Below, in pieces: positions 23,074 to 31,939 of a stretch of DNA of 64,000 nt. The DNA lies in the NCBI RefSeq assembly GCF_003947415.1, contig NZ_QHKL01000010.1, forward strand, positions 1 through 64,000, given 5' to 3'. Source of the DNA: Amycolatopsis sp. WAC 01376 (GTDB lineage Bacteria > Actinomycetota > Actinomycetes > Mycobacteriales > Pseudonocardiaceae). Made by a program: the position numbers and the translations under genes. The notes under the pieces are model-generated. The model ran no database searches. It was given only the letters and a program-made list of their open reading frames with translations, and was not told the origin of the DNA. How positions within the stretch are numbered: the stretch's first letter is position 1; each line of letters opens with the position of its first letter.

Positions 23074-25182
23074 TCACCCCGTCACCGCTCCCTCCGGCAT
23101 CGGCTCGAACCGGGCGTGCCTGCGGGTGAACGTCGCCGTGCCCGATGTCAGTGAACGCAGGTCGATGGCGTAGCGCAGGAGCTTGACCGCGGGCACCTCG
23201 GCGCGGATGACCGTGCGGCCGCCTTCACCCGATTCGGTACCGAGGACGCGGCCGCGCCGGGACGAGAGGTCGCCCAGGACGGTGCCCAGGTGCTCGTCCG
23301 GCAGCCGCACGGCCACCTCTTCGAGCGGTTCGAGCAGCGCGATCTTGGCCGCCGCGGCTGCCTCCTTGAGGGCCAGCGCGCCCGCCGTCTGGAACGCGGC
23401 GTCCGACGAGTCGACGCTGTGCGCCTTGCCGTCGACGAGGGTCACCCGGATGTCGATCAGCGGATGGTCGTCGACGATCCCTCGCTGTGCCTGGGCACGG
23501 ACCCCCTTCTCGACACTCGGGATGAACTGGTGGGGCACCGAGCCGCCGACGACCTTGTCCACGAACTCGAAGCCCGAACCCCTCGGCAGCGGCTGGACTT
23601 CGATGTCGCAGACGGCGAACTGCCCGTGGCCGCCGGACTGTTTGACGTGCCGTCCGTGCCCGCGGCCCGGTCCGGCGAAGGTCGACCGCAGGCTGATGCG
23701 GACGGGCTCGGTGTCCACGTCGGCGCCTCCCGCGCGCAGCCGCGACAGCACCACGTCGGCGTGCGCCTCGCCCATGCACCACAGCACGAGCTGGTTGGTC
23801 TCGGCGTTGCGGTCCAGCCGCAGCGTCGGGTCGCCCGCGACGAGCCGGGAAAGGTTGCGCGCCAAGGTGTCCTCGTCGCTGCGTGTCTTCGCGACGACGG
23901 CGACCGGCAGCAGCGGTTCCGGCATCGCCCACGGTTTCATGATCAGCGGGTCTTCCGGCGAGGAGACGGTGTCGCCCGTTTCCGCCGAGCCGACCTTGGT
24001 GAGCGCGCAGAGGTCGCCGGCGACGCAGTACGGGACCTCACGCAGGTTCGCCCCGAGCGGCGAGTACAGATGCGCGACCCGTTCGTCGGCGTCGTGATCC
24101 TCGTGGCCGCGTTCGGCGAGACCGTGGCCGGAGACGTGCACCGGCCGTTCGGGTCGAAGCGTCCCGGAGAACACCCGCACCAGCGACACCCTGCCGACGT
24201 AGGAGTCGACAGCGGTCCGGACCACCTCGGCGGCCAGCGGGCCGTCGGGATCGGCGCGGAGACCGGCGTGCGGTTCGCCGGTGGGCGAGGTGACCTCCGG
24301 CGGGACGTGCTCCAGCGGGGACGGGAAGGCGCGCACGATCCCGTCGAGGACCTCGGCGAGCCCGACCCCGGTCGTCGCGCACACCGGGATCACCGGATGG
24401 AAGGAGCCTCGGGCGACGGCTGTTTCGAGGTCGGCGATCAGCGTGTCCTCGGAGATCTCCTCGCCGGAGAGGTAGCGGTCCATCAGGGACTCGTCCTCGC
24501 TCTCGGCGATGACCCCTTCGATCAGTTCGTTGCGGGCCTCGGTCATCCGGGCGAGATCGGCCTCGTCCGGCTCGCCGACCTCGGGTGGGAAGCCGTTCGA
24601 ATAGTCGAAGTAGCGGCGCGTGATGAGTCCGACGAGCCCATCGCGAGCGGGGAGGTACAGCGGCAGGACTCCGGCGCCGAAGGCCTCCTGGCAAGCGGCG
24701 ATCTCGCCTTCGGGATCGGCGCGATGATGGTCGAGCCGCGAGACGACCACCGCCCTCGGCATCCCGACGGCCGCGCACTCCTCCCAGACCGCGACCGTGG
24801 CCGCGTCGACGCCTTCCGCCGCGCAGACCACGAACAGCGCCGCGTCGGCGGCGCGGAGCCCGGCCCGCAGTTCGCCGACGAAATCGGCGTACCCGGGGGT
24901 GTCGATGAGGTTGATCTTGTGGCCCTGGTGCAGCACCGGCGCGACCGAAAGGCCGACCGACCGCTGCTGCCGGACCGCGGCGGGGTCGTGATCGCATACG
25001 GTGGTGCCCTCCACGACCGAGCCTGCCCGCGTCACCGTGCCGGAGGCGGCGAGCAGCGCTTCGGCGAGTGTCGTCTTGCCTGATCCCGAGGGGCCGACCA
25101 GGACGACGTTGCGTACTTTCGCCGGGTCGTCCACAGCGACGGCGGCCCCGGAGTCTCCGTTCTTGCTCTGTTTGTCGGCCAT
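23074..25182 (-). CDS. EF-G-like GTPase (FusA2 type)
   Basis: A 702-residue translational GTPase related to elongation factor G but distinct from FusA. The G1 loop is GPSGSGKTT (about residues 30-38) and G3 is DTPGYADF. The G4 motif, normally NKxD, reads SRLD, which is usual for the FusA2/Tet-like branch. The C-terminal domains IV and V have SGGHGQFAVCDIEVQPL and PVKL-type segments. The cellular role of these proteins is not settled; ribosome rescue or stress translation has been suggested. It is transcribed alone, away from the FAD oxidase gene. Confidence 0.88.
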   Translation of the reverse strand: MADKQSKNGDSGAAVAVDDPAKVRNVVLVGPSGSGKTTLAEALLAASGTVTRAGSVVEGTTVCDHDPAAVRQQRSVGLSVAPVLHQGHKINLIDTPGYADFVGELRAGLRAADAALFVVCAAEGVDAATVAVWEECAAVGMPRAVVVSRLDHHRADPEGEIAACQEAFGAGVLPLYLPARDGLVGLITRRYFDYSNGFPPEVGEPDEADLARMTEARNELIEGVIAESEDESLMDRYLSGEEISEDTLIADLETAVARGSFHPVIPVCATTGVGLAEVLDGIVRAFPSPLEHVPPEVTSPTGEPHAGLRADPDGPLAAEVVRTAVDSYVGRVSLVRVFSGTLRPERPVHVSGHGLAERGHEDHDADERVAHLYSPLGANLREVPYCVAGDLCALTKVGSAETGDTVSSPEDPLIMKPWAMPEPLLPVAVVAKTRSDEDTLARNLSRLVAGDPTLRLDRNAETNQLVLWCMGEAHADVVLSRLRAGGADVDTEPVRISLRSTFAGPGRGHGRHVKQSGGHGQFAVCDIEVQPLPRGSGFEFVDKVVGGSVPHQFIPSVEKGVRAQAQRGIVDDHPLIDIRVTLVDGKAHSVDSSDAAFQTAGALALKEAAAAAKIALLEPLEEVAVRLPDEHLGTVLGDLSSRRGRVLGTESGEGGRTVIRAEVPAVKLLRYAIDLRSLTSGTATFTRRHARFEPMPEGAVTG

Positions 25183-25346
25183 GCCGATCTCCTCACCACA
25201 CGATGCCGCGTACAGGTGTGTCCTCGATCACACACCCGCGACGGCCGTCGCGGCAAGGCGACCGGCGAGGGACCCCCCGAATGTCGAAGCGCCGTTATGC
25301 TCGATGGCGGACACCCGGAGGCGGATCCGACGGTGGGGGATGAGCG

Positions 25347-26765
25347 ATGGAGCTCGACAGACGAACGGTGTTACGGCTGGCAGGCGCGGTTCCGGTGCTC
25401 GCGGCGGCGCCCGCGGCGATCCCGGAGGGCGGTGGTCCGTGGGAACGGCTGAGGTCCCGGCTGACGGGTGAGCTGTTCCGGCCCGGCGACCCCGGTTATG
25501 ACGAAGTGAGGCTCGGGTTCTTCAGCCTCTACGACCACCGGCTGCCCGCCGGTGTCGCGGTCTGCGCGACCGAGGACGACGTGCGGAATTGCGTCGATTT
25601 CGCGGCCAGACAGCGGATCCCGATCGCGGCCCGCTCGGGCGGGCACAGTTACGCCGGCTATTCCGTTGTGGACAGAGGGCTCGTCGTCGACCTGTCCCGG
25701 CTGAACACGGTCGAGATCCTGCCCGGCGGCCGGGCGGCGATCGGCGCGGGCGCGCGGCTCGGCCAGGTGTACGAGGCGCTGGCGGCGGCGGGCCGCGCAC
25801 TGCCCGCCGGCAGCTGCCCTCAGGTCGGCATCGCGGGCCTGACCCTCGGCGGCGGAATCGGCGTGCTGGCCCGCAAGTACGGGCTGACCTGCGACAACGT
25901 GGAATCGGTTCGCTTCGTCGGCGCCGACGGGAAAGCGAGTCTGGTGTCGGCGGAGACCGCGCCGGACCTGCTGTGGGCGTTGCGCGGCGGCGGTGGCGGC
26001 AACTTCGGCATCGTCACGTCGTTCACCTTCCGCACGGCGGCGGCCAGGACGTTGACGAACTTCAACCTGATCTTCCCGCCCGCCGCGCTGGCCGCGCTGG
26101 TCGCGGCCTGGCAGGAATGGCAGCCCACGATGCCGGACGAACTGTGGTCCGGAATGGGCCTCGGCGCGACGGTGGCGAACTGTGGTGGCTGCTTCGTGGG
26201 CTCAGCCGCGCAGGTGAACCCGCTCCTGGACGATCTGATCCGTCGCGTCGGCACTCAGCCGACCGAACGCGAGGTGACCGAACAGGGCCATTTGGCCACG
26301 ATGCGCGCCTTCGCGCAGGAGGCCGCCTTCCCCGCCGCTGTCGCACAGCGCGGCGAGTATGTGGCCACGTCGAGGATGCTGACCCATCCGGTGCCCGACC
26401 CCGGCGCGCTGGCGTCGTTGCTGACGAGCGATCCGAAGTTGTATTCGATCGTGGACGCGTACGGGGGCGCGATCGCGCGGGTGCCGTCGAGCGAGTCGTG
26501 CTTCCCGTACCGGTCGGCGCTGGGGAGCATCCAGATCACCCGTGGCCTGGATGGCGGCGAGGCGTACGCGCGCCGGTCGATCGGCCTGGTCCGGGACGAA
26601 CTCGGCCGGGAGTACGGGCGGGCCGGGTACGTCAACTACATCGATCCGGAGATGCCGGACTGGGCGAAGGCGTACTACGGCGACAGCCTCCCGCGACTGC
26701 GCCGGGTGGCCCGGAAGTACGACCCGGACGGCCTCTTCGCCTTCACCCAAGGCCTGGCCCGCTAG
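25347..26765 (+). CDS. Secreted FAD-linked oxidase (berberine bridge enzyme-like)
   Basis: A 472-residue oxidase. The N-terminus is a Tat-type signal (DRRTVLRLAGAVPVLAAAPAA). The PCMH-type FAD domain has RSGGHSYAGYS, whose His is the usual 8-alpha-histidyl attachment point, and AGSCPQVGIAGLTLGGG, whose Cys matches the second (6-S-cysteinyl) attachment in berberine bridge enzymes, so bicovalent FAD is likely. The C-terminal BBE segment reads VNYIDPEMPDWAKAYYG. Substrates in this family range from sugars to alkaloids. A GGGGGATG ribosome site precedes the ATG. It stands alone. Confidence 0.88.
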   Translation: MELDRRTVLRLAGAVPVLAAAPAAIPEGGGPWERLRSRLTGELFRPGDPGYDEVRLGFFSLYDHRLPAGVAVCATEDDVRNCVDFAARQRIPIAARSGGHSYAGYSVVDRGLVVDLSRLNTVEILPGGRAAIGAGARLGQVYEALAAAGRALPAGSCPQVGIAGLTLGGGIGVLARKYGLTCDNVESVRFVGADGKASLVSAETAPDLLWALRGGGGGNFGIVTSFTFRTAAARTLTNFNLIFPPAALAALVAAWQEWQPTMPDELWSGMGLGATVANCGGCFVGSAAQVNPLLDDLIRRVGTQPTEREVTEQGHLATMRAFAQEAAFPAAVAQRGEYVATSRMLTHPVPDPGALASLLTSDPKLYSIVDAYGGAIARVPSSESCFPYRSALGSIQITRGLDGGEAYARRSIGLVRDELGREYGRAGYVNYIDPEMPDWAKAYYGDSLPRLRRVARKYDPDGLFAFTQGLAR

Positions 26766-26774
26766 GCCTCCTTT

Positions 26775-26838
26775 CGCATTTGGTCCTCTGGATGCGGTCC
26801 TTGCACGCGCAACTACCGCATTCAGAGGACCAAATGCG
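26775..26838 (+). repeat. Palindromic repeat, family B copy 2 (terminator-like)
   Basis: CGCATTTGGTCCTCTGGATG pairs with CATTCAGAGGACCAAATGCG with one mismatch across a loop of about 20 bases. It is the same family as 23006-23071: the arms keep TCCTCTG/CAGAGGA, and the T-to-G change next to it is matched in the other arm. It begins 10 bases after the oxidase stop. A further arm fragment (CAGAGGTCCAAAAGCGG) is at about 26888. Confidence 0.8.
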
Positions 26839-26956
26839 GGCCAGATCACCCAGTGGACTGCTGAAATCGCCGCGAACTGGCCTGCTTCAGAGGTCCAAAA
26901 GCGGCCTACTCTCGAAGGCGTCACCCCACCTCGTGCGCTTTCCGAAAGGTCCAGCA

Positions 26957-27871
26957 GTGTCTGACGACTCCACGAACACGGCCACCACCTCGCTCACCGG
27001 CACAGGCCGGGTCAAGCGCGGGATGGCGGAGATGCTCAAGGGCGGTGTGATCATGGACGTGGTCACCGCCGAGCAGGCGAAGATCGCCGACGACGCCGGC
27101 GCCGTCGCCGTGATGGCGCTCGAGCGGGTCCCCGCGGACATCCGCGCGCAGGGCGGTGTGGCCCGGATGAGCGACCCGGACCTGATCGACGGCATCATCG
27201 AGGCCGTTTCGATCCCCGTCATGGCGAAGGCCCGCATCGGCCACTTCGTCGAGGCTCAGCTGCTTCAGTCGCTCGGCGTCGACTACATCGACGAGTCCGA
27301 GGTGCTGACCCCGGCCGACTACGAGAACCACATCGACAAGTGGGCCTTCACCGTGCCCTTCGTCTGTGGTGCGACCAACCTCGGCGAGGCGTTGCGCCGC
27401 ATCAACGAGGGCGCGGCGATGATCCGCTCCAAGGGCGAGGCCGGCACCGGCGACGTCTCGAACGCGACCACGCACATGCGCAAGATCCGCGCGGAGCTGC
27501 GCCGCCTTTCCTCGCTGCCCGAGGACGAGCTTTACGTTGCGGCGAAGGAACTCCAGGCCCCGTACGACCTCGTCAAGGAGGTCGCGGCGAAGGGCAAGCT
27601 CCCCGTGGTGCTGTTCACCGCGGGCGGCATCGCGACCCCTGCCGACGCCGCGATGATGATGCAGCTCGGTGCCGAAGGCGTGTTCGTCGGCTCCGGCATC
27701 TTCAAGTCCGGCAACCCGGCGCAGCGCGCCGAGGCGATCGTCAAGGCCACCACCTTCTACGACGACCCGGACGTCATCGCGAAGGTTTCGCGCGGCCTCG
27801 GTGAAGCGATGGTCGGCATCAACGTCGACGACGTGCCCGAGCCCCACCGGCTGTCCGAGCGCGGCTGGTAA
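26957..27871 (+). CDS. pdxS: Pyridoxal 5'-phosphate synthase, lyase subunit PdxS
   Basis: A 304-residue (beta/alpha)8 enzyme that makes PLP from ribose 5-phosphate, glyceraldehyde 3-phosphate and ammonia supplied by PdxT. Family segments are GRVKRGMAEMLKGGVIMDV, PVMAKARIGHFVEAQ, DYIDESEVLTPAD and RIRGE-equivalent KGEAGTGDVSNATTH. The GTG at 26957 has a GAAAGG ribosome site and gives the normal length; the frame extends far upstream only as a shadow of the oxidase gene. Unusually, its partner pdxT is at 57417, about 29.5 kb away, with a biosynthetic region in between. Confidence 0.97.
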   Translation: MSDDSTNTATTSLTGTGRVKRGMAEMLKGGVIMDVVTAEQAKIADDAGAVAVMALERVPADIRAQGGVARMSDPDLIDGIIEAVSIPVMAKARIGHFVEAQLLQSLGVDYIDESEVLTPADYENHIDKWAFTVPFVCGATNLGEALRRINEGAAMIRSKGEAGTGDVSNATTHMRKIRAELRRLSSLPEDELYVAAKELQAPYDLVKEVAAKGKLPVVLFTAGGIATPADAAMMMQLGAEGVFVGSGIFKSGNPAQRAEAIVKATTFYDDPDVIAKVSRGLGEAMVGINVDDVPEPHRLSERGW

Positions 27872-27887
27872 CAGCCGGTCGATCGCC

Positions 27888-27923
27888 AAGAGGCCCTGTG
27901 GACGTCGGTTCACGGGGCCTCTT
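27888..27923 (+). terminator. Terminator hairpin after pdxS
   Basis: AAGAGGCCC and GGGCCTCTT form the base of a hairpin with a partly paired inner part (TGTGGAC/GTTCACG). It begins about 17 bases after the pdxS stop codon and is followed by a T-containing stretch. It marks the end of the pdxS transcript and the left edge of the accessory block. Confidence 0.65.
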
Positions 27924-28011
27924 GTGTTCCAGAATGCCGCCGGTCCCGTTTCTGGCGTCGTTGCTCGGGAAGGCCCGCACGCCCGCGACCGGCCCAGCTC
28001 GTCATCATCGC

Positions 28012-29391
28012 CTACGAGTCCGGGCTGGTCGGCACCGACAGGGCTGAGCGGTCACGGTCATCGGCGGGCGGGCGCCCGAGTGCGTAATAGGCCCAGCCCG
28101 CGGCGCTCCACCGCTGAGCGTCCAGGGTGTTGCGGCCGTCGATGACCTGGCGTGTGGCGACCACGGCGCCGACCACCGCCGGATCGAGTTCCTGGAACTC
28201 CCGCCATTCGGTGAGGTGCAGTAGCACGTCGGCACCGGTCGCCGCCTCGACCGCGGAGTTCGCGTAGTTCAGGTTCGGGAAGTTCTTGCACGCGTTGTCG
28301 GCCGCCTTCGGGTCGTAGACGGTCACCTCGGCGCCCTGGAGCTGGATGGACGCGGCGACACTGAGTGCGGGTGAATCGCGGATGTCGTCCGAGCCGGGCT
28401 TGAACGCCGCACCCCAGACGGCCACTCGCTTGCCGCGGAAGGAACCGCCGCACCGCTCGCGCGTGAGGTCGACCATCCGGCGCCGACGGCGGAGATTGAT
28501 GGCATCCACCTCGCGGAGGAAACCCAGCGTGTGCCCGACGCCGAGCTCGCCGGCCCTGAACTGGAAGGCGCGGAGATCCTTGGGCAGGCAGCCGCCGCCG
28601 AAACCGAGGCCGGGCAGAAGATACTGCTCGCCGATGCGCGGATCGTGCGCGAGCGCGCGGGCGAGGTGGGTGACATCGGCGCCGGTGGCCTCGCAGACCT
28701 CGGCCATGGCGTTGATGAACGAGATCTTGGTGGCCAGGAACGCGTTGGCGGACACCTTGACCAGTTCCGCCGTGGGCAGATCGGTGACCACCAGCGGCAC
28801 ACCGCGGGCGAGCGGGATCCGGTACACCTCGCGCAGAAGGGATTCGGCTCGTGGGGAACTCACCCCGAACACCAGCCGGGCCGGGCTGAGTGTGTCGCCG
28901 ATGGCGAAGCCCTCGCGCAGGAATTCCGGATTCCAGGCCAGCTCGACGCGCGCGCCGGCCGGCGCGCGCCGGTTCAGGCTGACGGCGAGCCGCTCCGCTG
29001 TCCCGACCGGGACCGTCGATTTCCCGACCACCAGACCCGGCCCGCGCAGAGTGGGGGCCAGCCGGTGAATCGCTTCTTCGAGAAAATGGAGATCGGCCGC
29101 CCTGTCGGTCTTCTTCTCCGGCGTTCCGACGCAGAGGAAATGTACGGTAAGTGCGCCGCCTGCGAATTTTTCGATCTCCCCGTACGAGGAGGTGAATCGC
29201 AGTCGGCCGGATTTCAGATGTCTTCGGACAAGACGTTCGAGGCCCGGCTCGTAGAACGGCGGAGTTCCGGCGGAGAGTGCGGAAATCTTTTCCGGATCGG
29301 TGTCCATGCCGAGTACTTCGTACCCCATTTCAGCCATACAAGCTGCGTGTGTGGCACCCAGATAGCCGGTCCCGAGAACGGTGATTCGCAT
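28012..29391 (-). CDS. UDP-glucose 6-dehydrogenase
   Basis: A 459-residue NAD-dependent enzyme oxidising UDP-glucose to UDP-glucuronate. It has the N-terminal Rossmann motif VLGTGYLGATHAACMAEMGY, the catalytic FGGGCLPKDLRAF with the nucleophilic Cys, and the C-terminal VAVWGAAFKPGSDDIRDSP. The gene opens the accessory block and is divergent from the SerC-like gene. UDP-glucuronate could feed the GT4 glycosyltransferase at 38461, although a general cell-wall role is also possible. A C-terminal extension of about 25 residues (ADDRDRSALSVPTSPDS) is not part of the family fold. Confidence 0.93.
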   Translation of the reverse strand: MRITVLGTGYLGATHAACMAEMGYEVLGMDTDPEKISALSAGTPPFYEPGLERLVRRHLKSGRLRFTSSYGEIEKFAGGALTVHFLCVGTPEKKTDRAADLHFLEEAIHRLAPTLRGPGLVVGKSTVPVGTAERLAVSLNRRAPAGARVELAWNPEFLREGFAIGDTLSPARLVFGVSSPRAESLLREVYRIPLARGVPLVVTDLPTAELVKVSANAFLATKISFINAMAEVCEATGADVTHLARALAHDPRIGEQYLLPGLGFGGGCLPKDLRAFQFRAGELGVGHTLGFLREVDAINLRRRRRMVDLTRERCGGSFRGKRVAVWGAAFKPGSDDIRDSPALSVAASIQLQGAEVTVYDPKAADNACKNFPNLNYANSAVEAATGADVLLHLTEWREFQELDPAVVGAVVATRQVIDGRNTLDAQRWSAAGWAYYALGRPPADDRDRSALSVPTSPDS

Positions 29392-29586
29392 GGCTGGGAT
29401 CCCCTCGGTGGCACGGGCTGCCAGTCCGATACTGCGTCGTCCCGCTCGGCAAGGTCAAGTGTGAATCGGCTGATAAGCGGCCCTTTTTCATAGGTCCACA
29501 CAGTTTCCATACAGGCCCCATAAATGTCCCACAGAGAGCCGTCGGTGAGCTGCCCCCGCCGCGGGGAGGCTTTACGATCCGGTGTT

Positions 29587-30756
29587 GTGCCTGACGATGA
29601 AGCAGTGGATTTGAGTCTCCCGGAAGGCCTGTTGCCCGTCGACGGGCGATTCGGATGCGGCCCGGCAAAGGTGCGGCCCGAGCAACTGGACGCGCTCGCC
29701 TCGCGCGGCGCGGACTTCCTCGGGACCTCGTACCGCCGTGGCGCGGTGCGCGCGTTGCTCGGGCGGGTTCGCGCCGGGCTGCGGGAGCTGTTCGAGCTGC
29801 CCGCGGACTACCAGGTGGTGCTCGGCAATGGTGGGGGCACGGCCTTCTGGAACATCGCCACCCACGGCCTCATCCGGAACCGGGCCCAGCACCTGTCCTT
29901 CGGTGAGTTCTCCGGCCGTTTCACCGCGGTCGACCGGAGCACGCCGTGGCTGGCCGAGCCTTCGGTGATCGAGAGTCCACCCGGAACCCACCCGGAGCCG
30001 CGCGCGGAGCCGGAAGTCGATGCCTACGCGCTGACGCAGAACGAGACCTCGACCGGCGTGGCCATGCCGATCCACCGGGTACCCGGTGCCGATGTCGATT
30101 CCCTGGTGCTGGTCGACGGAACCAGTGCGGCTGGGGGCATGCTCGTGCGGCCGGAGGCGTTCGACGTCTACTACTTCGCACCACAGAAGTGCTTCGGTGC
30201 CGACGGGGGCCTGTGGATCGCGCTGATGTCACCGGCGGCGGTGGCCCGCGCCGAGGAGATCGCGGCCGGCGGCCGATATATTCCGGAGTTCTTCAGCCTG
30301 CCGGCCGCCATCGACCACTCGGCTCGTGACCTCACGTTCAACACCCCGTCGGTGGCGTCGCTGTTCCTGTTGAGCGAGCAGATCGACTGGCTGCTCGGCC
30401 TCGGCGGGCTGAGCGGCGCCGCGGCCAAGGCGGCGAAAACGGCCGCGCTGGTCTATGGCTGGGCCGAGGATTCGCCTTACGCGGCACCGTTCGTCGCCGA
30501 ACCGGAACAGCGATCGCCAGTGGTCGCGACGATCGAGTTCGCCGAGCACATCGACGCTGCGCACATGGTCGCCGGGCTGCGGGCGCACGGCATTCTCGAC
30601 CTGGAGCCCCATCGCAGTTTCGGCCGGAACCAGATCCGCATGGGCATGTTCCCGGCGATCGAGACCGCCGACGCCGAAGCGCTGTTGTCCTGTATCGACC
30701 ATGCCGTCGCACAGCTCGGCCGACCGGCCGGGCGGGGAAGGAGGTCCAATGCCTGA
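29587..30756 (+). CDS. SerC-like phosphoserine aminotransferase
   Basis: A 389-residue PLP-dependent class V aminotransferase of the actinobacterial SerC type. Family features are DGRFGCGPAKVRPEQLDAL, LGNGGGTAFWNIATHGL, the PLP lysine in YYFAPQKCFGADGGLW and the C-terminal NQIRMGMFP. The GTG at 29587 (VPDDEAV) fits relatives; an upstream in-frame start at 29524 would add unrelated residues. It opens an operon whose next gene, a flavin amine oxidase, overlaps its end. Being beside cluster genes and a SARP regulator, it may act on a pathway intermediate rather than serve serine synthesis, but its sequence does not exclude the latter. Confidence 0.85.
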   Translation: MPDDEAVDLSLPEGLLPVDGRFGCGPAKVRPEQLDALASRGADFLGTSYRRGAVRALLGRVRAGLRELFELPADYQVVLGNGGGTAFWNIATHGLIRNRAQHLSFGEFSGRFTAVDRSTPWLAEPSVIESPPGTHPEPRAEPEVDAYALTQNETSTGVAMPIHRVPGADVDSLVLVDGTSAAGGMLVRPEAFDVYYFAPQKCFGADGGLWIALMSPAAVARAEEIAAGGRYIPEFFSLPAAIDHSARDLTFNTPSVASLFLLSEQIDWLLGLGGLSGAAAKAAKTAALVYGWAEDSPYAAPFVAEPEQRSPVVATIEFAEHIDAAHMVAGLRAHGILDLEPHRSFGRNQIRMGMFPAIETADAEALLSCIDHAVAQLGRPAGRGRRSNA

Positions 30757-31903
30757 TGCACCTACGGTGGTGGTGGTCGGTGCTGGGATCGTCGGCGCGT
30801 CCATCGCCCACAGCCTTGTCCAGCGGGGTTGGTCGGTCACCGTCGTCGAACAATACACACCGGGACATGTGCGGGGCTCCAGCCACGACACCTCCCGGGT
30901 GCTCCGGTTGTCCTACGGCGGAGGCCGTGACATCGACGTCTGGTACACCCGCCAGGCCTGGCGGGCCCGGCAGTTGTGGCAGGAAATCGGGGTGGAGGAA
31001 GGAATCGAGCTCTTCCACAACGTGGGCGTCGTCTGGTTCGCCAGAGGAGAGGCCGAATTCGAGGAACAGAGTGCTCGCAGTCTCGAGGCGCTGGGCCTCC
31101 CGGTCGAGCGGCTGGCCCCCGAGGCGGCCCGCGACTTCTTCCCCGACGTGCGCTGCGACGACCTCGAATTCGTGTTGCACGAACCGAGCAGTGGCGTGTT
31201 GCGGGCTCGGCTGGGCGTCCTGACCCTGATGCGCCGTGCTTTGCGGGCGGGTGCCAGGTTACGCATCGCCAAGGCCCGGCCGGACGCGAAAGGCAGGGCC
31301 ATCGTGGACGGCAAGGTGCTGCCCGCCGATCAGACGATCTGGGCTTGCGGTCCGTGGCTGGGACGCTGGTTCCCGCATCTGGCGGAGATCGAATCCGTCC
31401 GGCAGAACGTCTTCTACTTCGGCGTGGAACCGCACTGGCGGACGCCCGGCCTCCCGGTGTGGGTCGACGGCGGCGCATACGGGGCCGGGGACATCGACGA
31501 CAGCGGCTTCAAAGTCGGCGGGGCGCTTGGCGCCGCTCCGGTCATCGATCCCGATCTCGCCGACCGCCCTCCCGATCCGGAGGCCGAGCAAGCCGCCCGC
31601 TGGGCGCTCGCCCACCGGTTTCCCGCGCTGGCCGGCGCCCCGCTGGTGTCGCGGCACGTCTGCCAATACGAGCTGACCGCCGATCAGCATTTCCTGCTCG
31701 CGCCGGTGCCGGAATCGGTTGGCGGCTGGCTGGCAGGCGGGGGCGGGCACGCGTTCAAGTTCGGTCCCGCGTTCGGGGAGTACACCGCTGACCTGATCGA
31801 GGGCGGCGAGCAGCCACTGCCCGAGTTCGGGCTGGGACCGCGGGAGAAGTACCAGAGCAAGGAGAGCACGACCCCGGGACAACTGGCTCGCCAGCATCGC
31901 TGA
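30749..31903 (+). CDS. Sarcosine oxidase-like FAD-dependent amine oxidase (DAO family)
   Basis: A 384-residue flavoprotein resembling monomeric sarcosine and N-methyltryptophan oxidases. The N-terminus has VVVVGAGIVGASIAHSL, followed by GSSHDTSRVLRLSYGGG. Near the end, HVCQYELTADQHFLL contains the Cys that carries covalent 8-alpha-S-cysteinyl FAD in these enzymes, and GHAFKFGPAFGEYTADLI matches the closing motif. It probably oxidises a secondary or N-methyl amine, or an alpha-amino acid, made in the cluster. The GAAGGAGG ribosome site lies in the serC coding end, and the ATG overlaps it by 8 bases. Confidence 0.85.
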   Translation: MPDAPTVVVVGAGIVGASIAHSLVQRGWSVTVVEQYTPGHVRGSSHDTSRVLRLSYGGGRDIDVWYTRQAWRARQLWQEIGVEEGIELFHNVGVVWFARGEAEFEEQSARSLEALGLPVERLAPEAARDFFPDVRCDDLEFVLHEPSSGVLRARLGVLTLMRRALRAGARLRIAKARPDAKGRAIVDGKVLPADQTIWACGPWLGRWFPHLAEIESVRQNVFYFGVEPHWRTPGLPVWVDGGAYGAGDIDDSGFKVGGALGAAPVIDPDLADRPPDPEAEQAARWALAHRFPALAGAPLVSRHVCQYELTADQHFLLAPVPESVGGWLAGGGGHAFKFGPAFGEYTADLIEGGEQPLPEFGLGPREKYQSKESTTPGQLARQHR

Positions 31904-31939
31904 GTTTCCGGATCGGTAGCCAACGACAAAGGAGAGAAC

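Noticed and set aside
25589..27871. 760-codon frame extending pdxS far upstream
   Set aside because: PdxS has a standard length of about 300 residues from the GTG at 26957 with a ribosome site; the rest is a shadow of the oxidase gene and passes through an intergenic palindrome.
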